A stretch of DNA of 64,000 nucleotides from Pelomonas baiyunensis. GTDB lineage: Bacteria; Pseudomonadota; Gammaproteobacteria; Burkholderiales; Burkholderiaceae_C. The first letter of the stretch is position 1; each line of letters opens with the position of its first letter. Below, piece after piece: positions 17,935 through 27,309 of the stretch. A program made the translations under genes and the position numbers. The notes beneath the pieces are model-generated. The model saw only the letters and a list, made by a program, of their open reading frames with translations. It did not search any database and had not been told where the DNA came from. The stretch covers positions 186,001 to 250,000 of the forward strand of contig NZ_JBIGIB010000006.1 in NCBI RefSeq assembly GCF_043555935.1, given 5' to 3'.

Positions 17935-19329
17935 TCAGCAGCGCAGCTTCTGCCCGGCCAGCTTGCACAGCCCCAGCGGCTGCCCGAGCGTGTTGTAGGC
18001 CTGAATCTGCCAACCCTCGGGCGTGGCGGTGAGCAGCGAGAAGCCGAACTCGGCGTGGCTCTGGAAGGTCTCCAGCTTCACGCGGGGCAGGGGCTGGCTG
18101 AGCAGGGCCAGGCTGGGCTGCAGCCGGCCCGAGGCCGACGAGCCGCCGTTGCCGATGACGAGGCTGGCGGGTTGGTTGGTGGAAAACCCCAGCAGCTCGT
18201 GGATGTGGATGTGGCCGTGCAGCGTGGCCTGCACGCCGGCGGGAAAGAGCCGCTCGCCGGACGCGTCTTGCAGCAGTGGCGTGAGGCCGGAGCGCGTGGC
18301 GGTGGGCACGCCGAGGGCCGACGGGTTGTACGCCAGGCTCGGGTGGTGGGCCACGAACAGGCTCTGCGTCGTGTTGCGCGACAGCTCGGCCACCTGGTCC
18401 AGCTGGGCGCGCCAGCGGGTCCAGGCGGGGGACTCCTTGGGCGGTGTTCGGGTGCCGATCTGGGACGAGTCGAACACGATGAGCTGGCTGCGGGGCGACA
18501 GCGGCACCGCGAAGGGCTCGGTGAAGTTGCCCGGGTTCAGGCCGCTGCCGCCACTGCCGTCCGCCAACAGGCAGCTGCGCGTGGGGCCGGGCTGGGCGTC
18601 GAGGTAGCGCAGCCAGCCTTGGCCCGCGCGGTTGCAGGCCTCGTGGTTGCCGCGCACGAACACCCAGGGCGCGGCGGCCAGCAGCGCGCGTGCGGGGCGG
18701 AAGAAGTCGGCCTGCCAGGCGTCGTCGCCGTAGCCCCAGGGGCTGCCGGCACAGCCGTCCTGCCCGGGCGGGCAGGGGCTTTCGCGGTAGTGGTAGTCGC
18801 CCACATGCACGACGAGGTCGGGCTGCAGCGCCAGCGCCCGCGCCACCACGCGCTGGAACGGCCAGGCGGTGCTGTCGTTGCAGGGCTGGAACTCGTTCTC
18901 GGAGGCCTTCAGGCGGCACCCGGTGTCACCCATCACAACGATGCGGCGCAGGGTGGTGCGCGGCGCTCGCAGCGTGACCGGGCCGACCTGCACCTGAGCC
19001 GCGCCGACCGGCCAAGCCGCCTCACACGCCCGCAGGTGGAATTCGCTGGGCGTGCGCTCGGGCTGGGTGTTGCCGGGCGGTGGAGGCTCCACGCCGGGCG
19101 CGCTGCGCTCGGTCATGGGCAGCAGCTGCCCGTCGGCGTGCACGTCAGGGCAGCGCGCTTCGTCCGTCAGGGCGCGGATCTGCCAGGCCGGCCCCGCCAC
19201 GGCCTGAACCCAGGCCTGGAGTTGGCCGGTGTGGTCGGCCAGGTCCAGCTGGGGGGCCGGCGCGGGGGCTTTGCAGGCCGCCAGCGCAAGCGCAGCGGCC
19301 AGCCCAGCCCAGGAGGTGCGTGGGTTCAT
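17935..19329 (-). CDS. Calcineurin-like metallophosphoesterase lipoprotein
   Basis: This is a 464-residue exported phosphoesterase. MNPRTS at 19329 is chosen because it gives a short lipoprotein signal ending LALAAC. The five metallophosphoesterase blocks are present in order: VVMGDTGC, HVGDYHY, VRGNHEACN, VAHHPSL and LHGHIHIHEL. Several extra cysteines suggest disulfides outside the cytoplasm. The substrate is unknown; family members act on phosphomonoesters, diesters or nucleotides. It stands alone between ctpA and the glucarate locus. The 186-bp gap before ctpA shows nothing recognisable. Confidence 0.85.
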   Translation of the reverse strand: MNPRTSWAGLAAALALAACKAPAPAPQLDLADHTGQLQAWVQAVAGPAWQIRALTDEARCPDVHADGQLLPMTERSAPGVEPPPPGNTQPERTPSEFHLRACEAAWPVGAAQVQVGPVTLRAPRTTLRRIVVMGDTGCRLKASENEFQPCNDSTAWPFQRVVARALALQPDLVVHVGDYHYRESPCPPGQDGCAGSPWGYGDDAWQADFFRPARALLAAAPWVFVRGNHEACNRAGQGWLRYLDAQPGPTRSCLLADGSGGSGLNPGNFTEPFAVPLSPRSQLIVFDSSQIGTRTPPKESPAWTRWRAQLDQVAELSRNTTQSLFVAHHPSLAYNPSALGVPTATRSGLTPLLQDASGERLFPAGVQATLHGHIHIHELLGFSTNQPASLVIGNGGSSASGRLQPSLALLSQPLPRVKLETFQSHAEFGFSLLTATPEGWQIQAYNTLGQPLGLCKLAGQKLRC

Positions 19330-19494
19330 GGTGTGGGGCAGGTGAGCCACGCAAGCGTAGCCGGACGCCGGCCGCGGTGTCGCGGCCAGATTGCCGACTT
19401 CCCGCGAAATCCGAAGGCCTCAGCCCCAGTCCGTGCGCACCTCACATCACCACAGATCACCACAGCGCGGCTGCGCGCGGCGCACGGCCTGGCG

Positions 19495-20874
19495 TTAGCG
19501 CTTCAGCTCGTGGCGGCGGATGTCGCCCACCACGAAGAGGTAGCAGCACACGGCCACCAGCGCATTGGCCGCCACGAACACCAGGGCCGCATTGAACGAG
19601 CCGGTGCCCTGGATCAGGTAGCCGATGACGATGGGCGTGGTGATGCCGGCGGTGTTGCCGAAGGTGTTGAACAGCGCACCCGACAGGCCCGAGATCTCCT
19701 TGGGCGAGGTGTCCGACACCACCGCCCAGCCCAGGGCGCCCACGCCCTTGCCGAAGAAGGCGAGCGACATGATGGCCACCACCACCGCCGCACTTTCGAC
19801 GTAGTTGCACAGGATCATGCTGGTGGACAGCAGCATGCCGATGACGATGGGCGTCTTGCGGGCCACGGTCAACGTCTTGCCCCGGCGCAGCAGGCCATCC
19901 GAAATCAACCCGCCCAGCACACCGCCCGCAAAGCCGCAGATGGCCGGCAAGGCCGCCACGAAGCCGGCGTTCAGGATGGACATGCCGCGCTCCTTGACGA
20001 GGTACACCGGGAACCAGGTCAGGAAGAAATACGTCAGCGTGGTGATGCAGTACTGGCCCACGTACACGCCCATCAGCATGCGGTTGGACAGCAGCTGCTT
20101 GATGTAGCGCAGCTTGGGCGTTTGCGGCGCAAAGCTCTGGCTCTGGTTGCCGGGCTGGTCCATGTGCACCAGCGCGCCGCCCTGGGCGATGTAGTCCAGC
20201 TCCGCCTGGTTGACGCTGGGGTGCGTCTTGGGCGTGAACACCGCCTTCAGCCACACCACGCTCAGCACGATGCCCAGCGCGCCCATCACCACAAACACCG
20301 CCGGCCAGCCGTAGGTGTGGGTGATCCAGCCCATCAGCGGTGCGAACAGCACGGTGGCGAAGTACTGGGCCGAGTTGAAGATGGCCGAGGCCGTGCCGCG
20401 CTCGTTGGCCGGGAACCAGCTGGCCACGATGCGGCCGTTGGCCGGGAAGGACGGCGCCTCCGCCGCCCCCACCAGGAAGCGCAGCGCAAAGAGCGCCACC
20501 ACCGCGCTGCCCGCCGTGGCGGTGAACACCGTGATGCCGCCTTGGGCCAGCGTGAACACCGACCACAGGAAGATGCTGGCCGCGTACACCCGCTTGGAGC
20601 CGAAGCGGTCCAACAGCCAGCCGCCGGGCAGCTGGGCCAGCACGTAAGACCAGCCGAAGGCCGAGAAGATGTAGCCCATGGCCACCGAGTCGATGCCGAG
20701 CTCCTTGCTCAGCGCCGGGCCGGCGATGGACAGCGTGGCGCGGTCCGCGTAGTTGATGGTGGTCACCACGAAGAGCATGGCCAGGATGGCAAAGCGCTTC
20801 TTCGTGCGGGCCGCGGCGGCGGTGGCCGAGGACGTGGGGGTGGCCGGCGTCAGGCCGGGGGCGGTGGTGGTCAT
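19495..20874 (-). CDS. MFS hexarate transporter (anion:cation symporter family)
   Basis: This is a 459-residue importer. The start at 20874 follows the preceding dehydrogenase gene; longer in-frame reading upstream is only a shadow of that gene. The N-terminus reads RFAILAMLFVVTTINYADRA, typical of the ACS family (GudP, GarP, ExuT). The conserved loop is GGWLLDRFGSKRV, and twelve helices are visible. As the last gene of the glucarate catabolic operon, its probable role is uptake of D-glucarate and/or galactarate. Confidence 0.9.
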   Translation of the reverse strand: MTTTAPGLTPATPTSSATAAAARTKKRFAILAMLFVVTTINYADRATLSIAGPALSKELGIDSVAMGYIFSAFGWSYVLAQLPGGWLLDRFGSKRVYAASIFLWSVFTLAQGGITVFTATAGSAVVALFALRFLVGAAEAPSFPANGRIVASWFPANERGTASAIFNSAQYFATVLFAPLMGWITHTYGWPAVFVVMGALGIVLSVVWLKAVFTPKTHPSVNQAELDYIAQGGALVHMDQPGNQSQSFAPQTPKLRYIKQLLSNRMLMGVYVGQYCITTLTYFFLTWFPVYLVKERGMSILNAGFVAALPAICGFAGGVLGGLISDGLLRRGKTLTVARKTPIVIGMLLSTSMILCNYVESAAVVVAIMSLAFFGKGVGALGWAVVSDTSPKEISGLSGALFNTFGNTAGITTPIVIGYLIQGTGSFNAALVFVAANALVAVCCYLFVVGDIRRHELKR

Positions 20875-20948
20875 GGGTGTCTCCGAAGGGAAGGCAGGCC
20901 CGGCTTTCTGCGGCGCGGTGCCTGATGAGTCAGCGTCGGCGAGCCCGT

Positions 20949-22388
20949 TCAGGCTTGCGTGTAGGCGGTCTTGACGGTGGTGTAGAACTCGGCGGCGTGG
21001 CGGCCCTGCTCGCGCGGGCCGTAGCTGCTGCCCTTGCGGCCGCCAAAGGGCACGTGGTAGTCCACGCCTGCGGTGGGCAGGTTCACCATCACCATGCCAG
21101 CCTGCGAGTGGCGCTTGAAGTGCGTCGCGTGCTTCAGCGAGGTGGTGGCAATGCCGGCGGCCAGGCCGAAGGGCGTGTCGTTGGCCAGCGCCAGCGCGTG
21201 CTCGAAGTCGCGGGCGCGCAGCACGCTCACCACGGGGCCGAACACCTCCTCGCGGTTGATGCGCATGTCGGGCGTGGTGTCGGTGATGAGGGCCGGCGTC
21301 AGGTAGAAGCCCGGCGCGCCGTCGGCGTTGTGCTCCAGGCGCTGGCCGCCTTGCACGAGCCGGCCGCCGTCGGCCTGGGCGATGCCGATGTAGTCCAGGT
21401 CCTGGCCCAGCTGGTTGGCGTCCACCACGGGGCCGATGTCGGTGCCGGCCTTGCGGGCGTCGTCCACCTTCAGCGCCTGCATCTTCTCGACCATCGCGGC
21501 CACGAAGCGGTCGTGGATGCCCTCGGTCACGATGAGGCGGCTGGACGCCGTGCAGCGCTGGCCGGTGGAGAAGAAGCCGCTGTTCACGGCCGCGTTCACG
21601 GCCACGCCCAGGTCGGCGTCGTCCAGCACCACCATGGGGTTCTTGCCGCCCATCTCCAGCTGGAACTTGGCCATGCGCGCCGTGCAGGCGGCCGCCACCT
21701 TCTGGCCGGTGGCCACCGAGCCGGTGAAGCTGACTGCGGCGATGCGCGGGTCGTTCAGCAGCTTCTCGCCCACCACCGAGCCGCGGCCCATGACGAGGTT
21801 GAACACGCCCGCCGGCAGCCCGCTGCGCGACAGGATCTCGGCCAGCGCCCAGGCCGAGCCCGGCACCAGCTCGGCCGGCTTGAACACCACGCAGTTGCCC
21901 CAGGCCAGGGCCGGGGCGATCTTCCAGGCCGGAATGGCGATGGGAAAGTTCCACGGCGTGATGAGGCCGACCACGCCCACCGCTTCACGCGTCACCTCCA
22001 CGCCCACGCCGGGGCGCACTGAGGGCAGGCTCTCGCCGCCCGGGCGCAGCGCCTCGCCGGCAAAGAACTTGAAGATGTTGCCCGCGCGCACGACCTCGCC
22101 GATGGCTTCGGGCAGCGTCTTGCCTTCCTCGCGCGCCAGCAGGTCACCCAGCTCGGCGCGGCGCGCCAGGATCTCGGTGCCCACGGCGTCCAGGATGTCG
22201 AAGCGCTGCTGCGGCGTGGACAGGCTCCAGGCCGGGAAGGCGGCGGTGGCGGCCGTGATGGCCAGCTCCGCTTGCGCGGCGTCGGCCTGCGCGTACTCGC
22301 CGATCAGGTCGCGCGTGTCGGACGGGTTGATGTTGCGGGCGACACCATGGCCGTCCAGCCACTCGCCGTTGATGAGGTTTTTGAACAT
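20949..22388 (-). CDS. 2,5-dioxovalerate (alpha-ketoglutarate semialdehyde) dehydrogenase
   Basis: This is a 479-residue aldehyde dehydrogenase that oxidises alpha-ketoglutarate semialdehyde to 2-oxoglutarate, the last step of the non-phosphorylative hexarate route. Family motifs are PWNFPIAIPAWK (oxyanion Asn), FTGSVATGQKV (NAD site), LEMGGKNP (general base Glu) and GQRCTASSR (catalytic Cys). The substrate is assigned mainly from the operon: it follows glucarate dehydratase by 15 bases and KDG dehydratase is just upstream. Length and motifs also fit a generic succinate-semialdehyde enzyme. Confidence 0.9.
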   Translation of the reverse strand: MFKNLINGEWLDGHGVARNINPSDTRDLIGEYAQADAAQAELAITAATAAFPAWSLSTPQQRFDILDAVGTEILARRAELGDLLAREEGKTLPEAIGEVVRAGNIFKFFAGEALRPGGESLPSVRPGVGVEVTREAVGVVGLITPWNFPIAIPAWKIAPALAWGNCVVFKPAELVPGSAWALAEILSRSGLPAGVFNLVMGRGSVVGEKLLNDPRIAAVSFTGSVATGQKVAAACTARMAKFQLEMGGKNPMVVLDDADLGVAVNAAVNSGFFSTGQRCTASSRLIVTEGIHDRFVAAMVEKMQALKVDDARKAGTDIGPVVDANQLGQDLDYIGIAQADGGRLVQGGQRLEHNADGAPGFYLTPALITDTTPDMRINREEVFGPVVSVLRARDFEHALALANDTPFGLAAGIATTSLKHATHFKRHSQAGMVMVNLPTAGVDYHVPFGGRKGSSYGPREQGRHAAEFYTTVKTAYTQA

Positions 22389-22403
22389 GCGTGCTGCCGT
22401 GGG

Positions 22404-23735
22404 TCAGCGGTCCAGTGCGGGCCGCTTGGGGTTGAATTGCCAGCCGGGGAGGAGGTACTGCATCGCGGTCGCGTCGTCACGCGCGCCCAGGCCGTGTTGC
22501 TTGTAGAGCTGGTGGGCCTTCTCCACCTCCACCATGTCCAGCTCCACGCCCAGGCCGGGCTTTTGCGGCACCTGCACGTGGCCGCCGATGATTTGCAGCG
22601 GGTCTTTCGTGAGGCGCTGGCCGTCCTGCCAGATCCAGTGCGTGTCGATGGCCGTGACCTTGCCCGGTGCGGCCGCGCCCACGTGCGTGAACATCGCCAG
22701 CGACACGTCGAAGTGGTTGTTGGAGTGGCTGCCCCAGGTCAGGCCCCAGTCGCGGCAGGTTTGTGCCACGCGCACGCTGCCGGCCAGGGTCCAGAAGTGC
22801 GGGTCGGCCAGCGGGATGTCCACGCTCTGCAGCGACAGCGCGTGCGTGAGCTGGCGCCAGTCGGTGGCCACCATGTTGGTGGCCGTGGGCAGGCCGGTGG
22901 CGCGGCGGAACTCGGCCATCACCTCGCGGCCCGAGAAGCCGTCTTCCGCGCCGCAGGGGTCTTCTGCGTAGGCCACGATGCCGCGCATCTGCTGACCCAG
23001 GCGTATGGCGTCCTTCAGCAGCCAGCCGCCGTTGGGGTCCAGCGTCACACGCGCCTCGGGGAAGCGCTCGTGCAGTGCTCGCACGGCGTCCACTTCCTCG
23101 TCGCCGCGCAGCACGCCGCCCTTCAACTTGAAGTCGTTGAAGCCATAGCGCTCACGGGCGGCCTCGGCCAGCTTGACGATGGCTTCGGGCGTGAGCGCCA
23201 CCTCGTGCCGCAGGCGGAACCAGGCGTTGTCGGCGTCGGGGGCGCTGTCGTAGGGCAGGTCGGTTTTGTTGCGGTCGCCCACGTAGAACAGGTAGCCCAG
23301 CATCTCCACCGAGGCCCGCTGCTGGCCTTCGCCCAACAGCGCCGCCACCGGCACGCCCAGGTGCTGGCCCAGCAGGTCCAGCATTGCGGACTCGATGGCC
23401 GTGACGGCGTGGATGGTGGTGCGCAGGTCAAACGTCTGCAGGCCGCGGCCGCCGGCGTCGCGGTCGGCAAAGGCTTGTTGGATCGTTTGCAGCAGGCCTT
23501 GGTGGGCGCCCACCGGCTGGCCCACCACCAGGGTGCGCGCGTCGTCCAGCGTCTGGCGGATCTTTTCGCCGCCGGGCACTTCGCCCACGCCGGTGCGGCC
23601 GGCGCTGTCGGTCAGGATCAGCAGGTTGCGGGTGAAGAACGGCGCGTGCGCGCCGCTGAGGTTCAGCAGCATGCTGTCGCGCCCGGCCACGGGCACGACG
23701 CGCAGGTCTCGAATGACCGGCGTGCTGGCGCTCAT
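22404..23735 (-). CDS. gudD: Glucarate dehydratase
   Basis: This is a 443-residue enolase-superfamily enzyme that dehydrates D-glucarate to 5-keto-4-deoxy-D-glucarate. Active-site residues match E. coli GudD with a 2-residue offset: the KLK pair Lys203/Lys205, Asp233 in LDPNGGW, Glu258 in AEDPCG, Asn287 in ATNMVATDW and His337 in GSHSNNHFD. The start overlaps the stop of the KDG dehydratase gene as ATGA. Mechanism and product fit the neighbours directly. Confidence 0.96.
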   Translation of the reverse strand: MSASTPVIRDLRVVPVAGRDSMLLNLSGAHAPFFTRNLLILTDSAGRTGVGEVPGGEKIRQTLDDARTLVVGQPVGAHQGLLQTIQQAFADRDAGGRGLQTFDLRTTIHAVTAIESAMLDLLGQHLGVPVAALLGEGQQRASVEMLGYLFYVGDRNKTDLPYDSAPDADNAWFRLRHEVALTPEAIVKLAEAARERYGFNDFKLKGGVLRGDEEVDAVRALHERFPEARVTLDPNGGWLLKDAIRLGQQMRGIVAYAEDPCGAEDGFSGREVMAEFRRATGLPTATNMVATDWRQLTHALSLQSVDIPLADPHFWTLAGSVRVAQTCRDWGLTWGSHSNNHFDVSLAMFTHVGAAAPGKVTAIDTHWIWQDGQRLTKDPLQIIGGHVQVPQKPGLGVELDMVEVEKAHQLYKQHGLGARDDATAMQYLLPGWQFNPKRPALDR

Positions 23736-24643
23736 TGCGGCCCCAGCTTGGAGATCAGGGCGCCCAGCGCGTCCACCTCGGCGGGCTTGAGGTCGCTCAG
23801 CGGCGGGCGCACCGGGCCGGCGCTGTGGCCCACCAGCGTGGCGCCAGCCTTCACGATGGAGACCGCGTAGCCCTCGGCCTTGTTGCGGATGGCGATGTAG
23901 GGCAGGAAGAAGTCGCGGATCAGGCGGTCCGTCGTGGCGGTGTCATTGGCCGCGTGGGCGTTGTAGAACTCCATCGCCGTTTTGGGAATGAAGTTGAAAA
24001 CGGCGGACGAGTAGACCGGGCAGCCCATGGCCTTGTAGGCCCCGGCAAACACCTCGGCCGTGGGCAGGCCGCCCAGGTAGGCGAAGCGATCGCCCAGCGT
24101 TTGGCGGATGGCGACGAACTTCTCGATGTCGCCCAGGCCGTCCTTGAAACCGATGAGGTTGGGGCAGCGCTCGGCCAGCACCAGCAGGCTTTCCGGCGTG
24201 AGCTTGCAGGCGCCGCGGTTGTAGACGACCACGCCGAACTTCACGCTCTTGCACACGGCTTCCACGTGGGCGATCAGGCCTTCCTGGCTCGCTTCGGTCA
24301 GGTAGTGCGGCAGTAGCAGGATGCCCTGCGCGCCCAGGCGCTCGGCCTCCTGGGCGTATTGAATGGCCACGCGCGTGCCGCCACCGGCACCGGCCAGGAT
24401 GGGCGTGCGGCCGCGGCAGGTGTCCAGCGCGACCTGGATGACCTCGCGGTACTCGCCCGGCTCCAGCGAGAAGAACTCACCCGTGCCGCCGGCCGCGAAC
24501 AGCGCCGAGGCGCCGTAGGGCTGCAGCCACTCCAGGCGGTCGGCGTAGGCGGCGGGGGCGAAATTCAGCTGCGCGTCGAAGTCGGTCAGCGGGAAAGACA
24601 GCAGACCGGCTTCGAGGACGGCTTTGAGTTCTTGGGGCGACAT
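23732..24643 (-). CDS. kdgD: 5-dehydro-4-deoxyglucarate dehydratase
   Basis: This is a 303-residue member of the DHDPS/NAL aldolase-fold family. It dehydrates and decarboxylates 5-keto-4-deoxyglucarate to alpha-ketoglutarate semialdehyde. The Schiff-base lysine is Lys167 in IGFKDGLGDIEK and the conserved tyrosine is Tyr141 in VVVYNRGACKL. MSPQELK at 24643 is chosen because upstream codons would run through the promoter and its inverted repeat. It is the first gene of the minus-strand operon kdgD-gudD-dehydrogenase-transporter. Confidence 0.94.
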   Translation of the reverse strand: MSPQELKAVLEAGLLSFPLTDFDAQLNFAPAAYADRLEWLQPYGASALFAAGGTGEFFSLEPGEYREVIQVALDTCRGRTPILAGAGGGTRVAIQYAQEAERLGAQGILLLPHYLTEASQEGLIAHVEAVCKSVKFGVVVYNRGACKLTPESLLVLAERCPNLIGFKDGLGDIEKFVAIRQTLGDRFAYLGGLPTAEVFAGAYKAMGCPVYSSAVFNFIPKTAMEFYNAHAANDTATTDRLIRDFFLPYIAIRNKAEGYAVSIVKAGATLVGHSAGPVRPPLSDLKPAEVDALGALISKLGPQ

Positions 24644-24704
24644 GGGCGGGTCTCCGGGTGAGAGGTGGGATGAGCTTCGACGACCGAAAGCCGCCGATGT
24701 TTTA

Positions 24705-24726
24705 AGTTGTAGGTCATCGTACAACT
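24705..24726. promoter_or_regulatory. Inverted repeat in the kdgD operon promoter, probable GntR operator
   Basis: The arms AGTTGTA and TACAACT are separated by 8 bases, 62 bp upstream of the kdgD start. The half TTGTACGA read on the minus strand also occurs in the garD/gntR control region, so both are likely bound by the FadR-type regulator encoded next to them. Confidence 0.6.
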
Positions 24727-24806
24727 GTGGGTGAGTTGAGTGGCATGGGTGAAAACCCGCGACGCGAGTTTTCGGGCCGAGCGCTGGGCCGCTGCCGCGT
24801 GAGCCG

Positions 24807-25547
24807 TCAGCCCACCGAGGCCGGACGAGGGGCCTCAGCCGCCCTGCGGCGCCGCTCGCGGCTGTTGCTCAGGTGGGTGCGCATGGCCGCGCGGGCGGAT
24901 TCGGCGTCTTGGCTGGTGATGGCGTCCAGGATGCTTTCGTGCTCGGCATTCACACGGCGCATGTAGGCCAGGCGTTCGGCGTCCATGTTCACCGAGGGTT
25001 CCAGCCGCGCCCGCGGAATGATCTGCGCCCCCAGCGTGCCCATCAGGTCCACGAAGTGGCTGTTCTGCGTGGCGCGGGCAATTTCCAGGTGGAACTGGAA
25101 GTCCGCCGCCACCGAGTCTTGGCCCGCTTCCACCGCGGCAATCACCGCATCCAGCGCCTGGCGCAGGGCGGTGAGGTTGTCGGCTGTGCGGCGTTGGGCG
25201 GCCAGGCCGGCGGCCTCGGTTTCCAGGCCGATGCGCAGTTCCAACACGGCAATCACGTCCTGCAGCGTGCTGAACTGCTCCGGGGTGATCTTGAACGAAG
25301 GCCCGTCGCCCGGGCCCAGCACGAAGGTGCCGATGCCGTGCCGCGTTTCCACCAGCCCGGCCGCCTGCAGCTTGGAAATGGCTTCGCGCACCACCGTGCG
25401 GCTCACCTCGAACTCACCCATGATGGCCGCTTCCGTGGGCAGTTTGTCGCCTGCCTGCAGCGTGCCGGCGCGGATGCGGTCACCCAGGGATTCGACCAAT
25501 TCCAGGGCCAGGGTGCGGGGGCGGCGGCGAGGGGTGGGGGTGTGCAT
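24807..25547 (-). CDS. GntR-family (FadR subfamily) regulator of hexarate catabolism
   Basis: This is a 246-residue regulator. The winged helix-turn-helix covers about residues 13-78 (KLPTEAAIMGEFEVSRTVVR) and is followed by an FCD all-helical ligand domain with histidines in FHLEIARATQNSHF and AEHESILDAI. It lies between the kdgD operon and garD, and inverted repeats sit on both sides. It probably represses both units and is released by a hexarate or a pathway intermediate; that is inferred from position. Confidence 0.9.
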   Translation of the reverse strand: MHTPTPRRRPRTLALELVESLGDRIRAGTLQAGDKLPTEAAIMGEFEVSRTVVREAISKLQAAGLVETRHGIGTFVLGPGDGPSFKITPEQFSTLQDVIAVLELRIGLETEAAGLAAQRRTADNLTALRQALDAVIAAVEAGQDSVAADFQFHLEIARATQNSHFVDLMGTLGAQIIPRARLEPSVNMDAERLAYMRRVNAEHESILDAITSQDAESARAAMRTHLSNSRERRRRAAEAPRPASVG

Positions 25548-25599
25548 TCGCGGGTTTTCCCGGGGCTTTGAAGTGAGGGAGGCGTCTACAGTGGCGCAA

Positions 25600-25627
25600 G
25601 TTGTACGACAACTAGACGACGTACAAC
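25600..25627. promoter_or_regulatory. Inverted repeats between gntR and garD, probable GntR operator
   Basis: The arms GTTGTACG and CGTACAAC flank a 12-base spacer. Inside lies a shorter repeat GTTGT-ACG-ACAAC, which matches the general FadR-family consensus TnGTnnnACnA. The site is between divergent gntR (start 25547) and garD (start 25665). Confidence 0.65.
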
Positions 25628-25664
25628 AAGACCAACCCGCACTTTAGCCACTCTGCCCCCGGAC

Positions 25665-27254
25665 ATGACTGCCGTTTCCACCCGCCCCCCGCTGACCCTG
25701 CGCATGCACGCCGAGGACAACGTCGCCATCGTCGCCAACGACGGTGGCCTGCCCGAGGGCGCGGTGCTGCCCGCCGGCGTGCCCGGCGCCGGCCTGGTGC
25801 TGCGTGACAAGGTGCCCCAAGGCCACAAGGTGGCGTTGGCGGACATCGCCGAGGGCGCCGTGGTGCTGCGCTACGGCGTGCCCATCGGCTATGCGCTGAA
25901 AGCCATCCCGGCCGGCAGCTGGGTGCACGAGCGCCTGCTGCAAATGCCGTCGGCGCGCGCGCTGGAGGGGCTGCCCATCGCCACCGTCAAGCCGCCGGTG
26001 CACACGCCGCTGGAGGGCTTCACCTTCGAGGGCTATCGCAACCGCGACGGCTCGGTCGGCACGCGCAACATCCTGGCCATCACGACGACCGTGCAGTGCG
26101 TGGCCGGCGTCGTCGCGCAGGCCGTGGCGCGCATCAAGGCCGAGTTGTTGCCGCTGTACCCCAACGTCGACGACGTCATCGGCCTGGAGCACAGCTACGG
26201 CTGCGGCGTGGCCATCGACGCGCCGGACGCCGTCATCCCCATCCGCACGCTGAAGAACATCTCGCTGAACCCCAACTTCGGCGGCGAGGTCATGGTGGTC
26301 AGCCTGGGCTGCGAGAAGCTGCAGCCCAACCGCCTGCTGCCGCCGGGCAGCTTCGCCATCGTCGACGAGCGCGGCGCGGAGGCCGGCCCCGAGACCGTGT
26401 GCCTTCAGGACGACGCGCACGTGGGCTTCATGTCCATGCTGGACGACATCCTGCAGACCGCGAAGCCGCATCTCGAACGTCTGAACGCCCGCCGTCGCGA
26501 GACCGTGCCAGCGAGTGAGCTGGTCGTCGGCGTGCAGTGCGGCGGCAGCGACGCCTTCTCCGGCGTGACGGCCAACCCGGCCGTGGGCTTCTGTGCCGAC
26601 CTGCTGGTGCGCGCCGGTGCCACCATCATGTTCAGCGAGAACACCGAGGTGCGCGACGCTGTGGAACAACTCACCAGCCGCGCGGCCACGCCGGAGGTGG
26701 CCGAGGCCATCGTTCGCGAGCTGGGCTGGTACGACCGCTACCTCGACCGCGGCCGCGTGGACCGTTCCGCCAACACCACGCCGGGCAACAAGGCCGGCGG
26801 CCTCTCCAACATCGCCGAGAAGGCCATGGGCTCCATCATCAAAAGCGGCAGCTCGGCCATCTCCCATGTGCTGGCGCCGGGCGACAAGCTGCGGCGCGAC
26901 CAGCGCGGCCTCGTCTACGCCGCCACGCCGGCCAGCGACTTCATCTGCGGCACGCTGCAACTGGCCGCGGGCATGAACCTGCACATCTTCACCACCGGTC
27001 GGGGCACGCCCTACGGCCTGGCCGAATGCCCGGTGGTGAAGGTGGCCACCCGCACCGACCTGGCCCGCCGCTGGCACGACCTGATGGACGTGAACGCCGG
27101 CCGCATCGCGGACGGCGAGGCCAGCATCGAGGACACCGGCTGGGCCCTGTTCCAGCTGCTGCTGGATGTGGCCTCCGGCCGCAAGAAAACCTGGGCCGAG
27201 CACTGGAAGCTGCATAACGCCTTGGTGCTGTTCAACCCCGCGCCGGTGACCTGA
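25665..27254 (+). CDS. garD: Galactarate dehydratase
   Basis: This is a 529-residue member of the UxaA/GarD dehydratase family, which dehydrates galactarate (meso-galactaric acid) to 5-keto-4-deoxyglucarate. The N-terminal SAF-like domain (residues about 12-90) precedes the main domain, with RNRDGSVGTRNILAITTTVQC, HSYGCGVAID and GVQCGGSDAFSGVTANPAVG. Its product feeds directly into KdgD encoded on the other side of the regulator. It is transcribed divergently from gntR and ends 55 bases before the sensor kinase gene. Confidence 0.93.
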   Translation: MTAVSTRPPLTLRMHAEDNVAIVANDGGLPEGAVLPAGVPGAGLVLRDKVPQGHKVALADIAEGAVVLRYGVPIGYALKAIPAGSWVHERLLQMPSARALEGLPIATVKPPVHTPLEGFTFEGYRNRDGSVGTRNILAITTTVQCVAGVVAQAVARIKAELLPLYPNVDDVIGLEHSYGCGVAIDAPDAVIPIRTLKNISLNPNFGGEVMVVSLGCEKLQPNRLLPPGSFAIVDERGAEAGPETVCLQDDAHVGFMSMLDDILQTAKPHLERLNARRRETVPASELVVGVQCGGSDAFSGVTANPAVGFCADLLVRAGATIMFSENTEVRDAVEQLTSRAATPEVAEAIVRELGWYDRYLDRGRVDRSANTTPGNKAGGLSNIAEKAMGSIIKSGSSAISHVLAPGDKLRRDQRGLVYAATPASDFICGTLQLAAGMNLHIFTTGRGTPYGLAECPVVKVATRTDLARRWHDLMDVNAGRIADGEASIEDTGWALFQLLLDVASGRKKTWAEHWKLHNALVLFNPAPVT

Positions 27255-27309
27255 GCGCGTGTGATACTGCCCGCGCCCCGGTTGGGGGTGTGTTGCTGCG
27301 GGCCGTGTC

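Noticed and set aside
16255..20925. Very long plus-strand open frame opposite ctpA, the phosphoesterase and the transporter
   Set aside because: It is antisense to genes with clear motifs and is low-complexity (His/Gln/Gly/Ala-rich), an artefact of high GC at codon position 3.
19495..21954. Apparent 819-residue fusion reaching upstream of the hexarate transporter
   Set aside because: The extra N-terminus is an out-of-frame reading of the dehydrogenase gene; a normal start exists at 20874.
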